Assembly (NCBI RefSeq): GCF_029227915.1
Contig: NC_079880.1
Coordinates: forward strand, 31,987,501 to 32,051,500
Source of the DNA: Hydractinia symbiolongicarpus
Lineage: Eukaryota > Cnidaria > Hydrozoa > Anthoathecata > Hydractiniidae
DNA length: 64,000 nt
Reading direction: 5' to 3'
The notes under the pieces are model-generated. The model saw only the letters and a list, made by a program, of their open reading frames with translations. It did no database searches and was not told the DNA's origin. Numbering within the stretch: position 1 is the first letter of the stretch; each line of letters opens with the position of its first letter. Positions 1 through 14,561 of this stretch are shown here, piece by piece. Made by a program: the position numbers and the translations under genes.

Positions 1-2550
1 GTGTAAATCACGTGTTTCCATGCTCTTGCACAGACTTCTAAAGGCCGTAATATGGCCTTTTGCCGCCTAATAAACGTTTAGCACGTAAATCCCCCGGTTC
101 CACGTGGTTGTGCAAGTTACCATTGGTGTAGTCCTTCCATTCTCCATGGACTGCGACGTCCTAAGCCGTTTTCCCCACCGCCATGGCTTTAGAACGCCGT
201 CAACTACATGCACAGGCCACTAAAGCTTGTGATATGGGCTTTTGCGGCCTAATAAAGGCGATACACGAGAATCACGTGGTTCCACGAGGTTTGGCAGGTT
301 ACCATTGGTCTAATCCTTCCACTCTCCATGGACTGCGACGTTCTAAGTCGTTTTCCCCGGCGCCATGGCTTTAGAACATCGTCAACTACATGCACAGGCC
401 TCTAAAAGCCGTAGTATGGTGTTTTGTTGCCTAATAAAGGCCTTACGTGTAAATCACGTGTTTCCACGTTCTTGCGCAGGTTACCATTGGTCTAATTCTT
501 CCACTCTCCATGGACTGCAACGTCCTAAGTCGTTTTCCCCAGCGCCATTGCTTTAGAACATCGTCAACTACATGCACAGGCCTCTAAAGGTTACAATATG
601 CTTCTTACATGCCTAATAAAACCCTTACACGTAATTCCCCCGCTTCCACGTGCTTGTGCAGGTTACCATTGGTCTAGTCCTTCCACTCTCAATGGGCTAC
701 AAGGTCATAAGTCGATTTCCCTGGTACCATGGCTTTAGAACGCCGTCAACTACATGCACAGGCCTCTAAAGGTTACAATATGCTTCTCACATGCCTAATA
801 AAGGCTTTACGTGTAAATCACGTGTTTCCATGCTCTTGCACAGGTTACCATTGGTCTAGTCCTTCTACTCTCAATGGACTACGACGTCTTAAGTCGTTTT
901 CCTCAGAGCCATGGGTTTAGAACGCCGTCAACTACATGCACAGGCCTCTAAAGGCCATAATATGGCCTTTTTCCGCCTATTAAAGGCCTTACACGTAAAT
1001 CACGTGTTTCCACGCGCTTGCACAGGTTACCATTTTTCTAGTCCATCCTTCCTACATGGACTACGACGTCTTAAGTCGTTTTCGCCAGAGCCATGGGTTT
1101 AGAACGCCGTCAACTACATGCACATGAATCTAGAGACCGTAATATGGCCTTTTGTTGCCTAATAAAGGCTTAGCACGTAGATCACGTGGTTCTACGTGCA
1201 TGTGCAGGTTACCATTGGTCTACTCCTTCCACTCTCAATGGACTACTGTATCCTAAGTCATTTTCTTTGGCACCATGGCTTTACAACGTCGTCAACTACA
1301 TGCACAGGCCTCTAAAGGCTGTAATATGGCTTTTTGCCGGCTAATAAAGGCCTTACGCGTAAATTAGGTGCTCCCAGGTTCTTGCGCGGGTTACCATTGG
1401 TCTAGTCCTTCCACTCTCCATGGAGTGCGACGTCCTAAGTCGTTTTCCGCAGCGCCATGGCTTTAGAACATCGTCAACTTTATGCCCAAGCCTCTAAATG
1501 TTGCATTATGCTTTTTACATGCCTAATAAAGGTTTGAAACGTAAATCACGTGGTTCTACGTGGCTGTGCTGGTTACCATTGGTCTACTCCTTTAACTCTC
1601 AATAGACTACTACGTCATAAGTCGTTTTCTTTGGCACCATGGCTTTAGAACGCCGTCAACTACATGCACAGACTTCTAAAGGCCGTAATATGGCCTTTTG
1701 CCGCCTAATAAACGTTTAGCACGTAAATCCCCCGGTTCCACGTGGTTGTGCAAGTTACCATTGGTGTAGTCCTTCCATTCTCCATGGACTGCGACGTCCT
1801 AAGCCGTTTTCCCCAGCGCCATGGCTTTAGAACGCCGTCAACTACATGCACAGGCCACTAAAGCTTGTGATATGGGCTTTTGCGGCCTAATAAAGGCGAT
1901 ACACGAGAATCACGTGGTTCCACGAGGGTTGGCAGGTTACCATTGGTCTAGTCTTTCCATTCTCCTTGGACTGCGACGTTCTAAGTCGTTTTCCCCAGCG
2001 CCATGGCTTTAGAACATCCTCAACTACATGCACAGGCCTCTAAAAGCTGTCATATGGCGTTTTGTTGCCTAATAAAGGCCTTACGTGTAAATCACGTGTT
2101 TCCACGCTCTTGCACAGGTTAGTATTGGTCCAGTCCTTCCACTCTCAATGGACTACGACGTCTTAAGTTGTTTTCCCCAGAGCCATGGGCTTAGAACGAC
2201 GTCAACTACATGGACATGAATCTAGAGACCGTAATATGGCCTTTTGTTGCCTAATAAAGGCTTAAGACGTAAATCACGTGGTTCTACGTGCATGTGCAGG
2301 TTACCATTGGTCTACTCCTTCAACTCTCAATGGACTACTGTATCCTAAGTAATTTTCTTTGGCACCATGGCTTTACAACGTCGTCAACTACATGCACAGG
2401 CCTCTAAAGGCTGTAATATGGCTTTTTGCAGGCTAATAAAGGCCTTGCGCGTAAATTAGGTGCTCCCAGGTTCTTGCGCGGGTTAACATTGGTCTAGTCC
2501 TTCCACTCTCCATGGAGTGCGACGTCCTAAGTCGTTTTCCGCAGCGCCAT
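1..2550 (+). repeat. Satellite segmental duplication, copy 1
   Basis: This block repeats almost exactly at 4607-7156 (offset 4,606 bp). The ORF pattern 183, 365, 729, 911, 1821 reappears at 4789, 4971, 5335, 5517, 6427. Both copies share an unusual truncated unit at the start, where CTCTTGCACAG runs straight into ACTTCTAAAGG and the GGTTACC half is missing. That deletion therefore predates the duplication. Similarity stops near 2551/7157. The true left border lies outside the window. Confidence 0.88.
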
Positions 2551-4606
2551 GGGTTTAGAACGCCGTCAACTACATGCACAGGGCTCTAAAGGCCGTAATA
2601 TGGCTTTTGCTGCCTAATAAAGGCCTTACACGGAAATCCCCCGGTTCCACGTGCTTGTGCAGGTTACTATTGGTCTAGTCCTTCCACTCTCAATGGACTA
2701 CAAGGTCGTACGTCGCTTTCCCTGGCACCATGGCTTTAGAACGCCGTCAACTACATGCACAGGCCTCTAAAGGCCATAATATGGCCTTTTTCCGCCTATT
2801 AAAGGCCTTACACGTAAATCACGTGTTTCCACGCGCTTGCACAGGTTACCATTTTTCTAGTCCATCCTTCCTACATGGAGTACGACGTCTTAAGTCGTTT
2901 TTGCCAGAGCCATGGGTTTAGAACGCCGTCAACTACATGCACATGAATCTAGAGACCGTAATATGGCCTTTTGTTGCCTAATAAAGGCTTAGCACGTAAA
3001 TCACGTGGTTCTACGTGCATGTGCAGGTTACCATTGGTCTACTCCTTCAACTCTCAATGGACTACTGCGTCCTAAGTCGTTTTCTTTGGCACTATGGCTT
3101 TAAAACGCCGTCAACTACATGCACAGGCTTGTAAAGGCCGTAATATGGCCTCTAGCCGCCTAATAAAACCCTTACACGTAATTCCCCTGCTTCCACGTGC
3201 TTGTGCAGGTTACCATTGGTCTAGTCCTTCCACTCTCAATGGACTACAAGGTCATAAGTTGTTTTCCCTAGCACCTTGGCTTTAGAACTCCGTCAACTAC
3301 ATGCACAGGCCTCTAAATGCCGTAATATGGCCTTTTGCCCCCTAATAAAGACGATTCACGAAAATTACGTGGTTCCACGTGTGTGTGCTGGTTACCATTG
3401 GTCTACTCCTTCCACTCTCCATAAACTGCGACGTTCTAAGTCGTTTTCCCCAGCGCCATGGCTTTAGAACATCGTCAACTACATGCACAGGCCTCTAAAA
3501 GCCGTAGTATGGCGTTTTGTTGCCTAATAAAGGCCTTACGTGAAAATCACGTGTTTCCACGCTCTTGCACAGGTTACCATTGGTCTAGTCCTTCTACTCT
3601 CAATGGACTACGACGTCTTAAGTCATGGCTTTAGAACATCGTCAATTTTATGCCCAGGCTTCTAAAGGTTGCAATATGCTTTTTACATGCCTAATAAAGG
3701 TTTGAAACGTAAATCACGTGGTTCTACGTGGCTGTGCTGGTTACCATTGGTCTACTCCTTTAACTCTCAATAGACTACTACGTCATAAGTCGTTTTCTTT
3801 GGCACCATGGCTTTAGAACGCCGTCAACTACATGCACAGACTTCTAAAGGCCGTAATATGGCCTTTTGCCGCCTAATAAACGTTTAGCACGTAAATCCCC
3901 CGGTTCCACGTGGTTGTGCAAGTTACCATTGGTGTAGTCCTTCCATTCTCCATGGACTGCGACGTCCTAAGCCGTTTTCCCCAGCGCCATGGCTTTAGAA
4001 CGTCATGCACAGGCCACTAAAGCTTGTGATATGGGCTTTTGCGGCCTAATAAAGGCGATACACGAGAATCACGTGGTTCCACGAGGGTTGGCAGGTTACC
4101 ATTAGTCTAATCCTTCCCCTCTCCATGGACTGCGACGTTCTAAGTCGTTTTCCCCGGCGCCATGGCTTTAGAACATCGTCAACTACATGCACAGGCCTCT
4201 AAAAGCCGTAGTATGGTGTTTTGTTGCCTAATAAAGGCCTTACGTGTAAATCACGTGTTTCCACGTTCTTGCGCAGGTTACCATTGGTCTAATTCTTCCA
4301 CTCTCCATGGACTGCAACGTCCTAAGTCGTTTTCCCAGCGCCATTGCTTTAGAACATCGTCAACTACATGCACAGGCCTCTAAAGGTTACAATATGCTTC
4401 TTACATGCCTAATAAAACCCTTACACGTAATTCCCCCGCTTCAACGTGCTTGTTCAGGTTACCATTGGTCTAGTCCTTCCACTCTCAATGGGCTACAAGG
4501 TCATAAGTCGTTTTCCCTGGCACCATGGCTTTAGAACGCCGTCAACTACATGCACAGGCCTCTAAAGGTTACAATATGCTTCTCACATGCCTAATAAAGG
4601 CCTTAC

Positions 4607-7156
4607 GTGTAAATCACGTGTTTCCATGCTCTTGCACAGACTTCTAAAGGCCGTAATATGGCCTTTTGCCGCCTAATAAACGTTTAGCACGTAAATCCCC
4701 CGGTTCCACGTGGTTGTGCAAGTTACCATTGGTGTAGTCCTTCCATTCTCCATGGACTGCGACGTCCTAAGCCGTTTTCCCCACCGCCATGGCTTTAGAA
4801 CGCCGTCAACTACATGCACAGGCCACTAAAGCTTGTGATATGGGCTTTTGCGGCCTAATAAAGGCGATACACGAGAATCACGTGGTTCCACGAGGTTTGG
4901 CAGGTTACCATTGGTCTAATCCTTCCATTCTCCATGGACTGCGACGTTCTAAGTCGTTTTCCCCGGCGCCATGGCTTTAGAACATCGTCAACTACATGCA
5001 CAGGCCTCTAAAAGCCGTAGTATGGTGTTTTGTTGCCTAATAAAGGCCTTACGTGTAAATCACGTGTTTCCACGTTCTTGCGCAGGTTACCATTGGTCTA
5101 ATTCTTCCACTCTCCATGGACTGCAACGTCCTAAGTCGTTTTCCCCAGCGCCATTGCTTTAGAACATCGTCAACTACATGCACAGGCCTCTAAAGGTTAC
5201 AAAATGCTTCTTACATGCCTAATAAAACCCTTACACGTAATTCCCCCGCTTCCACGTGCTTGTGCAGGTTACCATTGGTCTACTCCTTCCACTCTCAATG
5301 GGCTACAAGGTCATAAGTCGTTTTCCCTGGTACCATGGCTTTAGAACGCCGTCAACTACATGCACAGGCCTCTAAAGGTTACAATATGCTTCTCACATGC
5401 CTAATAAAGGCTTTACGTGTAAATCACGTGTTTCCATGCTCTTGCACAGGTTACCATTGGTCTAGTCCTTCTACTCTCAATGGACTACGACGTCTTAAGT
5501 CGTTTTCCTCAGAGCCATGGGTTTAGAACGCCGTCAACTACATGCACAGGCCTCTAAAGGCCATAATATGGCCTTTTTCCGCCTATTAAAGGCCTTACAC
5601 GTAAATCACGTGTTTCCACGCGCTTGCACAGGTTACCATTTTTCTAGTCCATCCTTCCTACATGGACTACGACGTCTTAAGTCGTTTTCGCCAGAGCCAT
5701 GGGTTTAGAACGCCGTCAACTACATGCACATGAATCTAGAGACCGTAATATGGCCTTTTGTTGCCTAATAAAGGCTTAGCACGTAGATCACGTGGTTCTA
5801 CGTGCATGTGCAGGTTACCATTGGTCTACTCCTTCCACTCTCAATGGACTACTGTATCCTAAGTCATTTTCTTTGGCACCATGGCTTTACAACGTCGTCA
5901 ACTACATGCACAGGCCTCTAAAGGCTGTAATATGGCTTTTTGCCGGCTAATAAAGGCCTTACGCGTAAATTAGGTGCTCCCAGGTTCTTGCGCGGGTTAC
6001 CATTGGTCTAGTCCTTCCACTCTCCATGGAGTGCGACGTCCTAAGTCGTTTTCCGCAGCGCCATGGCTTTAGAACATCGTCAACTTTATGCCCAAGCCTC
6101 TAAATGTTGCATTATGCTTTTTACATGCCTAATAAAGGTTTGAAACGTAAATCACGTGGTTCTACGTGGCTGTGCTGGTTACCATTGGTCTACTCCTTTA
6201 ACTCTCAATAGACTACTACGTCATAAGTCGTTTTCTTTGGCACCATGGCTTTAGAACGCCGTCAACTACATGCACAGACTTCTAAAGGCCGTAATATGGC
6301 CTTTTGCCGCCTAATAAACGTTTAGCACGTAAATCCCCCGGTTCCACGTGGTTGTGCAAGTTACCATTGGTGTAGTCCTTCCATTCTCCATGGACTGCGA
6401 CGTCCTAAGCCGTTTTCCCCAGCGCCATGGCTTTAGAACGCCGTCAACTACATGCACAGGCCACTAAAGCTTGTGATATGGGCTTTTGCGGCCTAATAAA
6501 GGCGATACACGAGAATCACGTGGTTCCACGAGGGTTGGCAGGTTACCATTGGTCTAGTCTTTCCATTCTCCTTGGACTGCGACGTTCTAAGTCGTTTTCC
6601 CCAGCGCCATGGCTTTAGAACATCCTCAACTACATGCACAGGCCTCTAAAAGCTGTCATATGGCGTTTTGTTGCCTAATAAAGGCCTTACGTGTAAATCA
6701 CGTGTTTCCACGCTCTTGCACAGGTTAGTATTGGTCCAGTCCTTCCACTCTCAATGGACTACGACGTCTTAAGTTGTTTTCCCCAGAGCCATGGGCTTAG
6801 AACGACGTCAACTACATGGACATGAATCTAGAGACCGTAATATGGCCTTTTGTTGCCTAATAAAGGCTTAAGACGTAAATCACGTGGTTCTACGTGCATG
6901 TGCAGGTTACCATTGGTCTACTCCTTCAACTCTCAATGGACTACTGTATCCTAAGTCATTTTCTTTGGCACCATGGCTTTACAACGTCGTCAACTACATG
7001 CACAGGCCTCTAAACGCTGTAATATGGCTTTTTGCCGGCTAATAAAGGCCTTGCGCGTAAATTAGGTGCACCCAGGTTCTTGCGCGGGTTAACATTGGTC
7101 TAGTCCTTCCACTCTCCATGGAGTGCGACGTCCTAAGTCGTTTTCCGCAGCGCCAT
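4607..7156 (+). repeat. Satellite segmental duplication, copy 2
   Basis: Second copy of the block at 1-2550, with only scattered differences, for example a C/T change in the unit at 4928. The 4,606-bp offset is not a multiple of 182 because the intervening array contains shortened units, such as the junction at about 4640 and the short unit near 3620. Confidence 0.88.
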
Positions 7157-8940
7157 GGCTTTAGAACATCGTCAACTTTATGCCCAAGCCTCTAAAGGTT
7201 GCATTATGCTTTTTATATGCCTAATAAAGGCTTGAAACGTAAGTCACGTGGTTCTACGTGGCTGTGCAGGTTACCATTGGTCTACTCCTTCAACTCTCAA
7301 TGGACTACTGCGTCCTAAGTCGTTTTCTTTGGCACTATGGCTTTAAAACGCCGTCAACTACATGCACAGGCTTGTAAAGGCCGTAATATGGCCTCTTGCC
7401 GCCTAATAAAACCCTTACACGTAATTCCCCTGCTTCCACGTGCTTGTGCAGGTTACCATAGGTCTAGTCCTTCCACTCTCAATGGACTACAAGGTCATAA
7501 GTTGTTTTCCCTAGCACCTTGGCTTTAGAACTCCGTCAACTACATGCACAGGCCTCTAAATGCCGTAATATGGCCTTTTGCCCCCTAATAAAGGCGATAC
7601 ACGAAAATTACGTGGTTCCACGTGTGTGTGCTGGTTACCATTGGTCTACTCCTTCCACTCTCCATAAACTGCGACGTTCTAAGTCGTTTTCCCCAGCGCC
7701 ATGGCTTTAGAACATCGTCAACTACATGCACAGGCCTCTAAAAGCCGTAGTATGGCGTTTTGTTGCCTAATAAAGGCCTTACGTGAAAATCACGTGTTTC
7801 CACGCTCTTGCACAGGTTAGTATTGGTCCAGTCCTTCCACTCTCAATGGACTACGACGTCTTAAGTTGTTTTCCCCAGAGCCATGGGCTTAGAACGCCGT
7901 CAACTACATGCACATGAATCTAGAGACCGTAATATGGCCTTTTGTTGCCTAATAAAGGCTTAGCACGTAAATCACGTGGTTTTACGTGCATGCGCAGGTT
8001 ACCATTGGTCTACTCCTTCAACTCTCAATGGACTACTGTATCCTAAGTCATTTTCTTTGGCACCATGGCTTTACAACGTCGTCAACTACATGCACAGGCC
8101 TCTAAAGGCTGTAATATGGCTTTTTGCCGGCTAATAAAGGCCTTACGCGTAAATTAGGTGCTCCCAGGTTCTTGCGCGGGTTACCATTGGTCTAGTCCTT
8201 CCACTCTCCATGGAGTGCGACGTCCTAAGTCGTTTTCCGCAGCGCCATGGCTTTAGAACATCGTCAACTTGATGCCCAAGCCTCTAAAGGTTGCATTATG
8301 CTTTTTATATGCCTAATAAAGGCTTGAAACGTAAGTCACGTGGTTCTACGTGGCTGTGCAGGTTACCATTGGTCTACTCCTTCAACTCTCAATGGACTAC
8401 TGCGTCCTAAGTCGTTTTCTTTGGCACTATGGCTTTAAAACGCCGTCAACTACATGCACAGGCTTGTAAAGGCCGTAATATGGCCTCTTGCCGCCTAATA
8501 AAACCCTTACACGTAATTCCCCTGCTTCCACGTGCTTGTGCAGGTTACCATAGGTCTAGTCCGTCCACTCTCAATGGACTACAAGGTCATAAGTTGTTTT
8601 CCCTAGCACCTTGGCTTTAGAACTCCGTCAACTACATGCACAGGCCTCTAAATGCCGTAATATGGCCTTTTGCCCCCTAATAAAGGCGATACACGAAAAT
8701 TACGTGGTTCCACGTGTGTGTGCTGGTTACTATTGGTCTACTCCTTCCACTCTCCATAAACTGCGACGTTCTAAGTCGTTTTCCCCAGCGCCATGGCTTT
8801 AGAACATTGTCAACTACATGCACAGGCCTCTAAAAGCCGTAGTATGGCGTTTTGTTGCCTAATAAAGGCCTTACGTGAAAATCACGTGTTTCCACGCTCT
8901 TGCACAGGTTACCATTGGTCTAGTCCTTCTACTCTCAATG
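7157..8940 (+). repeat. 1,092-bp (six-unit) higher-order repeat
   Basis: Unit types repeat with an offset of 1,092 bp, exactly 6 x 182. The units at 7337 and 7519 recur at 8429 and 8611 with nearly identical sequence. This is a local higher-order repeat of six monomers. The second copy ends near 8940, where a short unit follows (AAGTCATGGC, lacking about 15 bp). Confidence 0.75.
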
Positions 8941-11900
8941 GACTACGACGTCTTAAGTCATGGCTTTAAAACATCGTCAATTTTATGCCCAGGCTTCTAA
9001 AGGTTGCAATATGCTTTTTACATGCCTAATAAAGGTTTGAAACGTAAATCACGTGGTTCTACGTGGCTGTGCTGGTTACCATTGGTCTACTCCTTTAACT
9101 CTCAATAGACTACTACGTCATAAGTCGTTTTCTTTGGCACCATGGCTTTAGAACGCCGTCAACTACATGCACAGACTTCTAAAGGCCGTAACATGGCCTT
9201 TTGCCGCCTAATAAACGTTTAGCACGTAAATCCCCCGGTTCCACGTGGTTGTGCAAGTTACCATTGGTGTAGTCCTTCCATTCTCCATGGACTGCGACGT
9301 CCTAAGCCGTTTTCCCCAGCGCCATGGCTTTAGAACGCCGTCAACTACATGCACAGGCCACTAAAGCTTGTGATATGGGCTTTTGCGGCCTAATAAAGGC
9401 GATACACGAGAATCACGTGGTTCCACGAGGGTTGGCAGGTTACCATTGGTCTAGTCTTTCCATTCTCCTTGGACTGCGACGTTCTAAGTCGTTTTCCCCA
9501 GCGCCATGGCTTTAGAACATCCTCAACTACATGCACAGGCCTCTAAAAGCCGTAGTATGGCGTTTTGTTGCCTAATAAAGGCCTTACGTGAAAATCACGT
9601 GTTTCCACGCTCTTGCACAGGTTACCATTGGTCTAGTCCTTCTACTCTCAATGGACTACGACGTCTTAAGTCATGGCTTTAAAACATCGTCAATTTTATG
9701 CCCAGGCTTCTAAAGGTTGCAATATGCTTTTTACATGCCTAATAAAGGTTTGAAACGTAAATCACGTGGTTCTACGTGGCTGTGCTGGTTACCATTGGTC
9801 TACTCCTTTAACTCTCAATAGACTACTACGTCATAAGTCGTTTTCTTTGGCACCATGGCTTTAGAACGCCGTCAACTACATGCACAGACTTCTAAAGGCC
9901 GTAATATGGCCTTTTGCCGCCTAATAAACGTCTAGCACGTAAATTCCCCGGTTCCACGTGGTTGTGCAAGTTACCATTGTTGTAGTCCTTCCATTCTCCA
10001 TGGACTGCGACGTCCTAAGCCGTTTTCCCCAGCGCCATGGCTTTAGAACGCCGTCAACTACATGCACAGGCCACTAAAGCTTGTGATATGGGTTTTGCGG
10101 CCTAATAAAGGCGATACACGAGAATCACGTGGTTCCACAAGGGTTGGCAGGTTACCATTGGTCTAATCCTTCCACTCTCCATGGACTGCGACGTTCTAAG
10201 TCGTTTTCCCCGGCGCCATGGCTTTAGAACATCGTCAACTTCATGCACAGGCCTCTAAAAGCCGTAGTATGGTGTTTTTTTGCCTAATAAAGGCCTTACG
10301 TGTAAATCACGTGTTTCCACGCTCTTGCGCAGGTTACCATTGGTCTAGTCCTTCTACTCTCGATGCACTACGACGTCTTAAGTCATGGCTTTAGAACATC
10401 GTCAATTTTATGCCCAGGCTTCTAAAGGTTGCAATATGCTTTTTACATGCCTAATAAAGGTTTGAAACGTAAATCACGTGGTTCTACGTGGCCGTGCTGG
10501 TTACCATTGGTCTACTCCTTTAACTCTCAATAGACTACTACGTCATAAGTCGTTTTCTTTGGCACCATGGCTTTAGAACGCCGTCAACTACATGCACAGA
10601 CTTCTAAAGGCCGTAATATGGCCTTTTGCCGCCTAATAAACGTTTAGCACGTAAATCCCCCGGTTCCACGTGGTTGTGCAAGTTACCATTGGTGTAGTCC
10701 TTCCATTCTCCATGGACTGCGACGTCCTAAGCCGTTTTCCCCTGCGCCATGGCTTTAGAACGCCGTCAACTACATGCACAGGCCACTAAAGCTTGTGATA
10801 TGGGCTTTTGCGGCCTAATAAAGGCGATACACGAGAATCACGTGGTTCCACGAGGGTTGGCAGGTTACCATTGGTCTAATCCTTCCACTCTCCATGGACT
10901 GCGACGTTCTAAGTCGTTTTCCCCGGCGCCATGGCTTTAGAACATCGTCAACTACATGCACAGGCCTCTAAAAGCCGTAGTATGGTGTTTTGTTGCCTAA
11001 TAAAGGCCTTACGTGTAAATCACATGTTTCCACGTTCTTGCGCAGGTTACCATTGGTCTAATTCTTCCACTCTCCATGGACTGCAACGTCCTAAGTCGTT
11101 TTCCCCAGCGCCATAGCTTTAGAACATCGTCAACTACATGCACAGGCCTCTAAAGGTTACAATATGCTTCTTGCATGCCTAATAAAACCCTTACACGTAA
11201 TTCTCCCGCTTCCACGTGCTTGTGCAGGTTACCATTGGTCTAGTCCTTCCACTCTCAATGGGCTACAAGGTCATAAGTCGTTTTGCCTAGCACCTTGGCT
11301 TTAGAACTCCGTCAACTACATGCACAGGCCTCTAAAGGCCGTAACATGGATTTTGCCGGCTAATAAAGGCCTTACACGTAAATTCCCCAGTTCCACATGC
11401 TTGTGCAGGTTACCATTGGTCTATTTCTTCCACTCTCAATGGACTACAAAGTCATAAGTCGTTTTCTTTGGCACTATGGCTTTAAAACGCCGTCAACTAC
11501 ATGCACAGGCTTGTAAAGGCCGTAATATGGCCTCTTGCCGCCTAATAAAACCCTTACACGTAATTCCCCTGCTTCCACGTGCTTGTGCAGGTTACCATTG
11601 GTCTAGTCCTTCCACTCTCAATGGACTACAAGGTCATAAGTTGTTTTCCCTAGCACCTTGGCTTTAGAACTCCGTCAACTACATGCACAGGCCTCTAAAT
11701 GCCGTAATATGGCCTTTTGCCCCCTAATAAAGGCGATACACGAAAATTACGTGGTTCCACGTGTGTGTGCTGGTTACCATTGGTCTACTCCTTCCACTCT
11801 CCATAAACTGCGACGTTCTAAGTCGTTTTCCCCAGCGCCATGGCTTTAGAACATCGTCAACTACATGCACAGGACTCTAAAAGCCGTAGTATGGCGTTTT

Positions 11901-14561
11901 GTTGCCTAATAAAGGCCTTACGTGAAAATCACGTGTTTCCACGCTCTTGCACAGGTTACCATTGGTCTAGTCCTTCTACTCTCAATGGACTACGACGTCT
12001 TAGGTCATGGCTTTAGAACATCGTCAATTTTATGCCCAGGCTTCTAAAGGTTGCAATATGCTTTTTACATGCCTAATAAAGGTTTGAAACGTAAATCACG
12101 TGGTTCTACGTGGCTGTGCTGGTTACCGTTGGTCTACTCCTTTAACTCTCAATAGACTACTACGTCATAAGTCGTTTTCTTTGGCACCATGGCTTTAGAA
12201 CGCCGTCAACTACATGCACAGACTTCTAAAGGCCGTAATATGGCCTTTTGCCGCCTAATAAATGTTTAGCACGTAAATCCCCCGGTTCCACGTGGTTGTG
12301 CAAGTTACCATTGGTGTAGTCCTTCCATTTTCCATGGACTGCAACGACCTAAGTCGTTTTCCCCAGCGCCATGGCTTTAGAACGCCGTCAACTACATGCA
12401 CAGGCCACTAAAGCTTGTGATATGGGCTTTTGCGGCCTAATAAAGGCGATACACGAGAATCACGTGGTTCCACGAGGGTTGGCAGGTTACCATTGGTCTA
12501 ATCCTTCCACTCTCCATGGACTGCAACGTCCTAAGTCGTTTTCCCCAGCGCCATTGCTTTAGAACATCGTCAACTACATGCACAGGCCTCTAAAGGTTAC
12601 AATATGCTTTTTACATGCCTAATAAAACCCTTACACGTAATTCCCCCGCTTCCACGTGCTTGTGCAGGTTACCATTGGTCTAGTCCTTCCACTCTCAATG
12701 GGCTACAAGGTCATAAGTCGTTTTCCCTGGCACCATGGCTTTAGAACGCCGTCAACTACATGCACAGGCCTCTAAAGGTTACAATATGCTTCTCACATGC
12801 CTAATAAAGGCCTTACGTGTAAATCACGTGTTTCCATGCTCTTGCACAGGTTACCATTGGTCTAGTCCTTCTACTCTCAATGGACTACGACGTCTTAAGT
12901 CGTTTTCCCCAGAGCCATGGGTTTAGAACGCCGTCAACTACATGCACAGGCCTCTAAAGGCCATAATATGGCCTTTTTCCGCCTATTAAAGGCCTTCCAC
13001 GTAAATCACGTGTTTCCACGCGCTTGCACAGGTTACCATTTTTCTAGTCCATCCTTCCTACATGGACTACGACGTCTTAAGTCGTTTTCGCCAGAGCCAT
13101 GGGTTTAGAACGCCGTCAACTACATGCACATGAATCTAGAGACCGTAATATGGCCTTTTGTTGCCTAATATAGGCTTAGCACGTAGATCACGTGGTTCTA
13201 CGTGCATGTGCAGGTTACCATTGGTCTACTACTTCAACTCTCAATGGACTACTGTATCCTAAGTCATTTTCTTTAGCACCATGGCTTTACAACGTCGTCA
13301 ACTACATGCACAGGCCTCTAAAGGCTGTAATATGGCTTTTTGCCGGCTAATAAAGGCCTTACGCGTAAATTAGGTGCTCCCAGGTTCTTGCGCGGGTTAC
13401 CATTGGTCTAGTCCTTCCACTCTCCATGAAGTGCGACGTCCTAAGTCGTTTTCCGCAGCGCCATGGCTTTAGAACATCGTCAACTTTAGGCCCAAGCCTC
13501 TAAAGGTTGCATTATGCTTTTTATATGCCTAATAAAGGCTTGAAACGTAAGTCACGTGGTTCTACGTGGCTGTGCAGGTTACCATTGGTCTACTCCTTCA
13601 ACTCTCAATGGACTACTGCGTCCTAAGTCGTTTTCTTTGGTACTATGGCTTTAAAACGCCGTCAACTACATGCACAGGCTTGTAAAGGCCGTAATATGGC
13701 CTCTTGCCGCCTAATAAAACCCTTACACGTAATTCCCCTGCTTCCACGTGCTTGTGCAGGTTACCATTGGTCTAGTCCTTCCACTCTCAATGGACTACAA
13801 GGTCATAAGTCGTTTTCCCTAGCACCTTGGCTTTAAAACTCCGTCAACTACATGCACAGGCCTCTAAATGCCGTAATATGGCCTTTTGCCCCCTAATAAA
13901 GGCGATACACGAAAATTACGTGGTTCCACGTGTGTGTGCTGGTTACCAATGGTCTACTCCTTCCACTCTCCATAAACTGCGACGTTCTAATTCGTTTTCC
14001 CCAGCGCCATGGCTTTAGAACATCGTCAACTACATGCACAGACCTCTAAAAGCCGTAGTATTGCGTTTTGTTGCCTAATAAAGGCCTTACGTGAAAATCA
14101 CGTGTTTCCACGCTCTTGCACAGGTTACCATTGGTCTAGTCCTTCTACTCTCAATGGACTACGACGTCTTAAGTCATGGCTTTAGAACATCGTCAATTTT
14201 ATGCCCAGGCTTCTAAAGGTTGCAATATGCTTTTTACATGCCTAATAAAGGTTTGAAACATAAATCACGTGGTTCTACGTGGCTGTGCTGGTTACCATTG
14301 GTCTACTCCTTTAACTCTCAATAGACTACTACGTCATAAGTCGTTTTCTTTGGCACCATGGCTTTAGAACGCCGTCAACTACATGCACAGACTTCTAAAG
14401 GCCGTAATATGGCCTTTTGCCGCCTAATAAACGTTTAGCACGTAATTCCCCTGCTTCCACGTGCTTGTGCAGGTTACCATTGGTCTAGTCCTTCCACTCT
14501 CAATGGACTACAAGGTCATAAGTCGTTTTCCCCAGCGCCATGGCTTTAGAACGCCGTCAAC

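Noticed and set aside
660-720. tRNA-like B-box (GGTTACCATTGG...) in the satellite as evidence for a tRNA-derived SINE
   Set aside because: The segment does not match a full B-box, no A-box lies at the right distance, and no cloverleaf can be drawn.
183-14018. Dozens of 61-83-aa ORFs as a protein-coding gene family
   Set aside because: They are one frame of a 182-bp satellite. The period is not a multiple of three, neighbouring units are broken by stops or indels, and no upstream control region distinguishes open from broken units.
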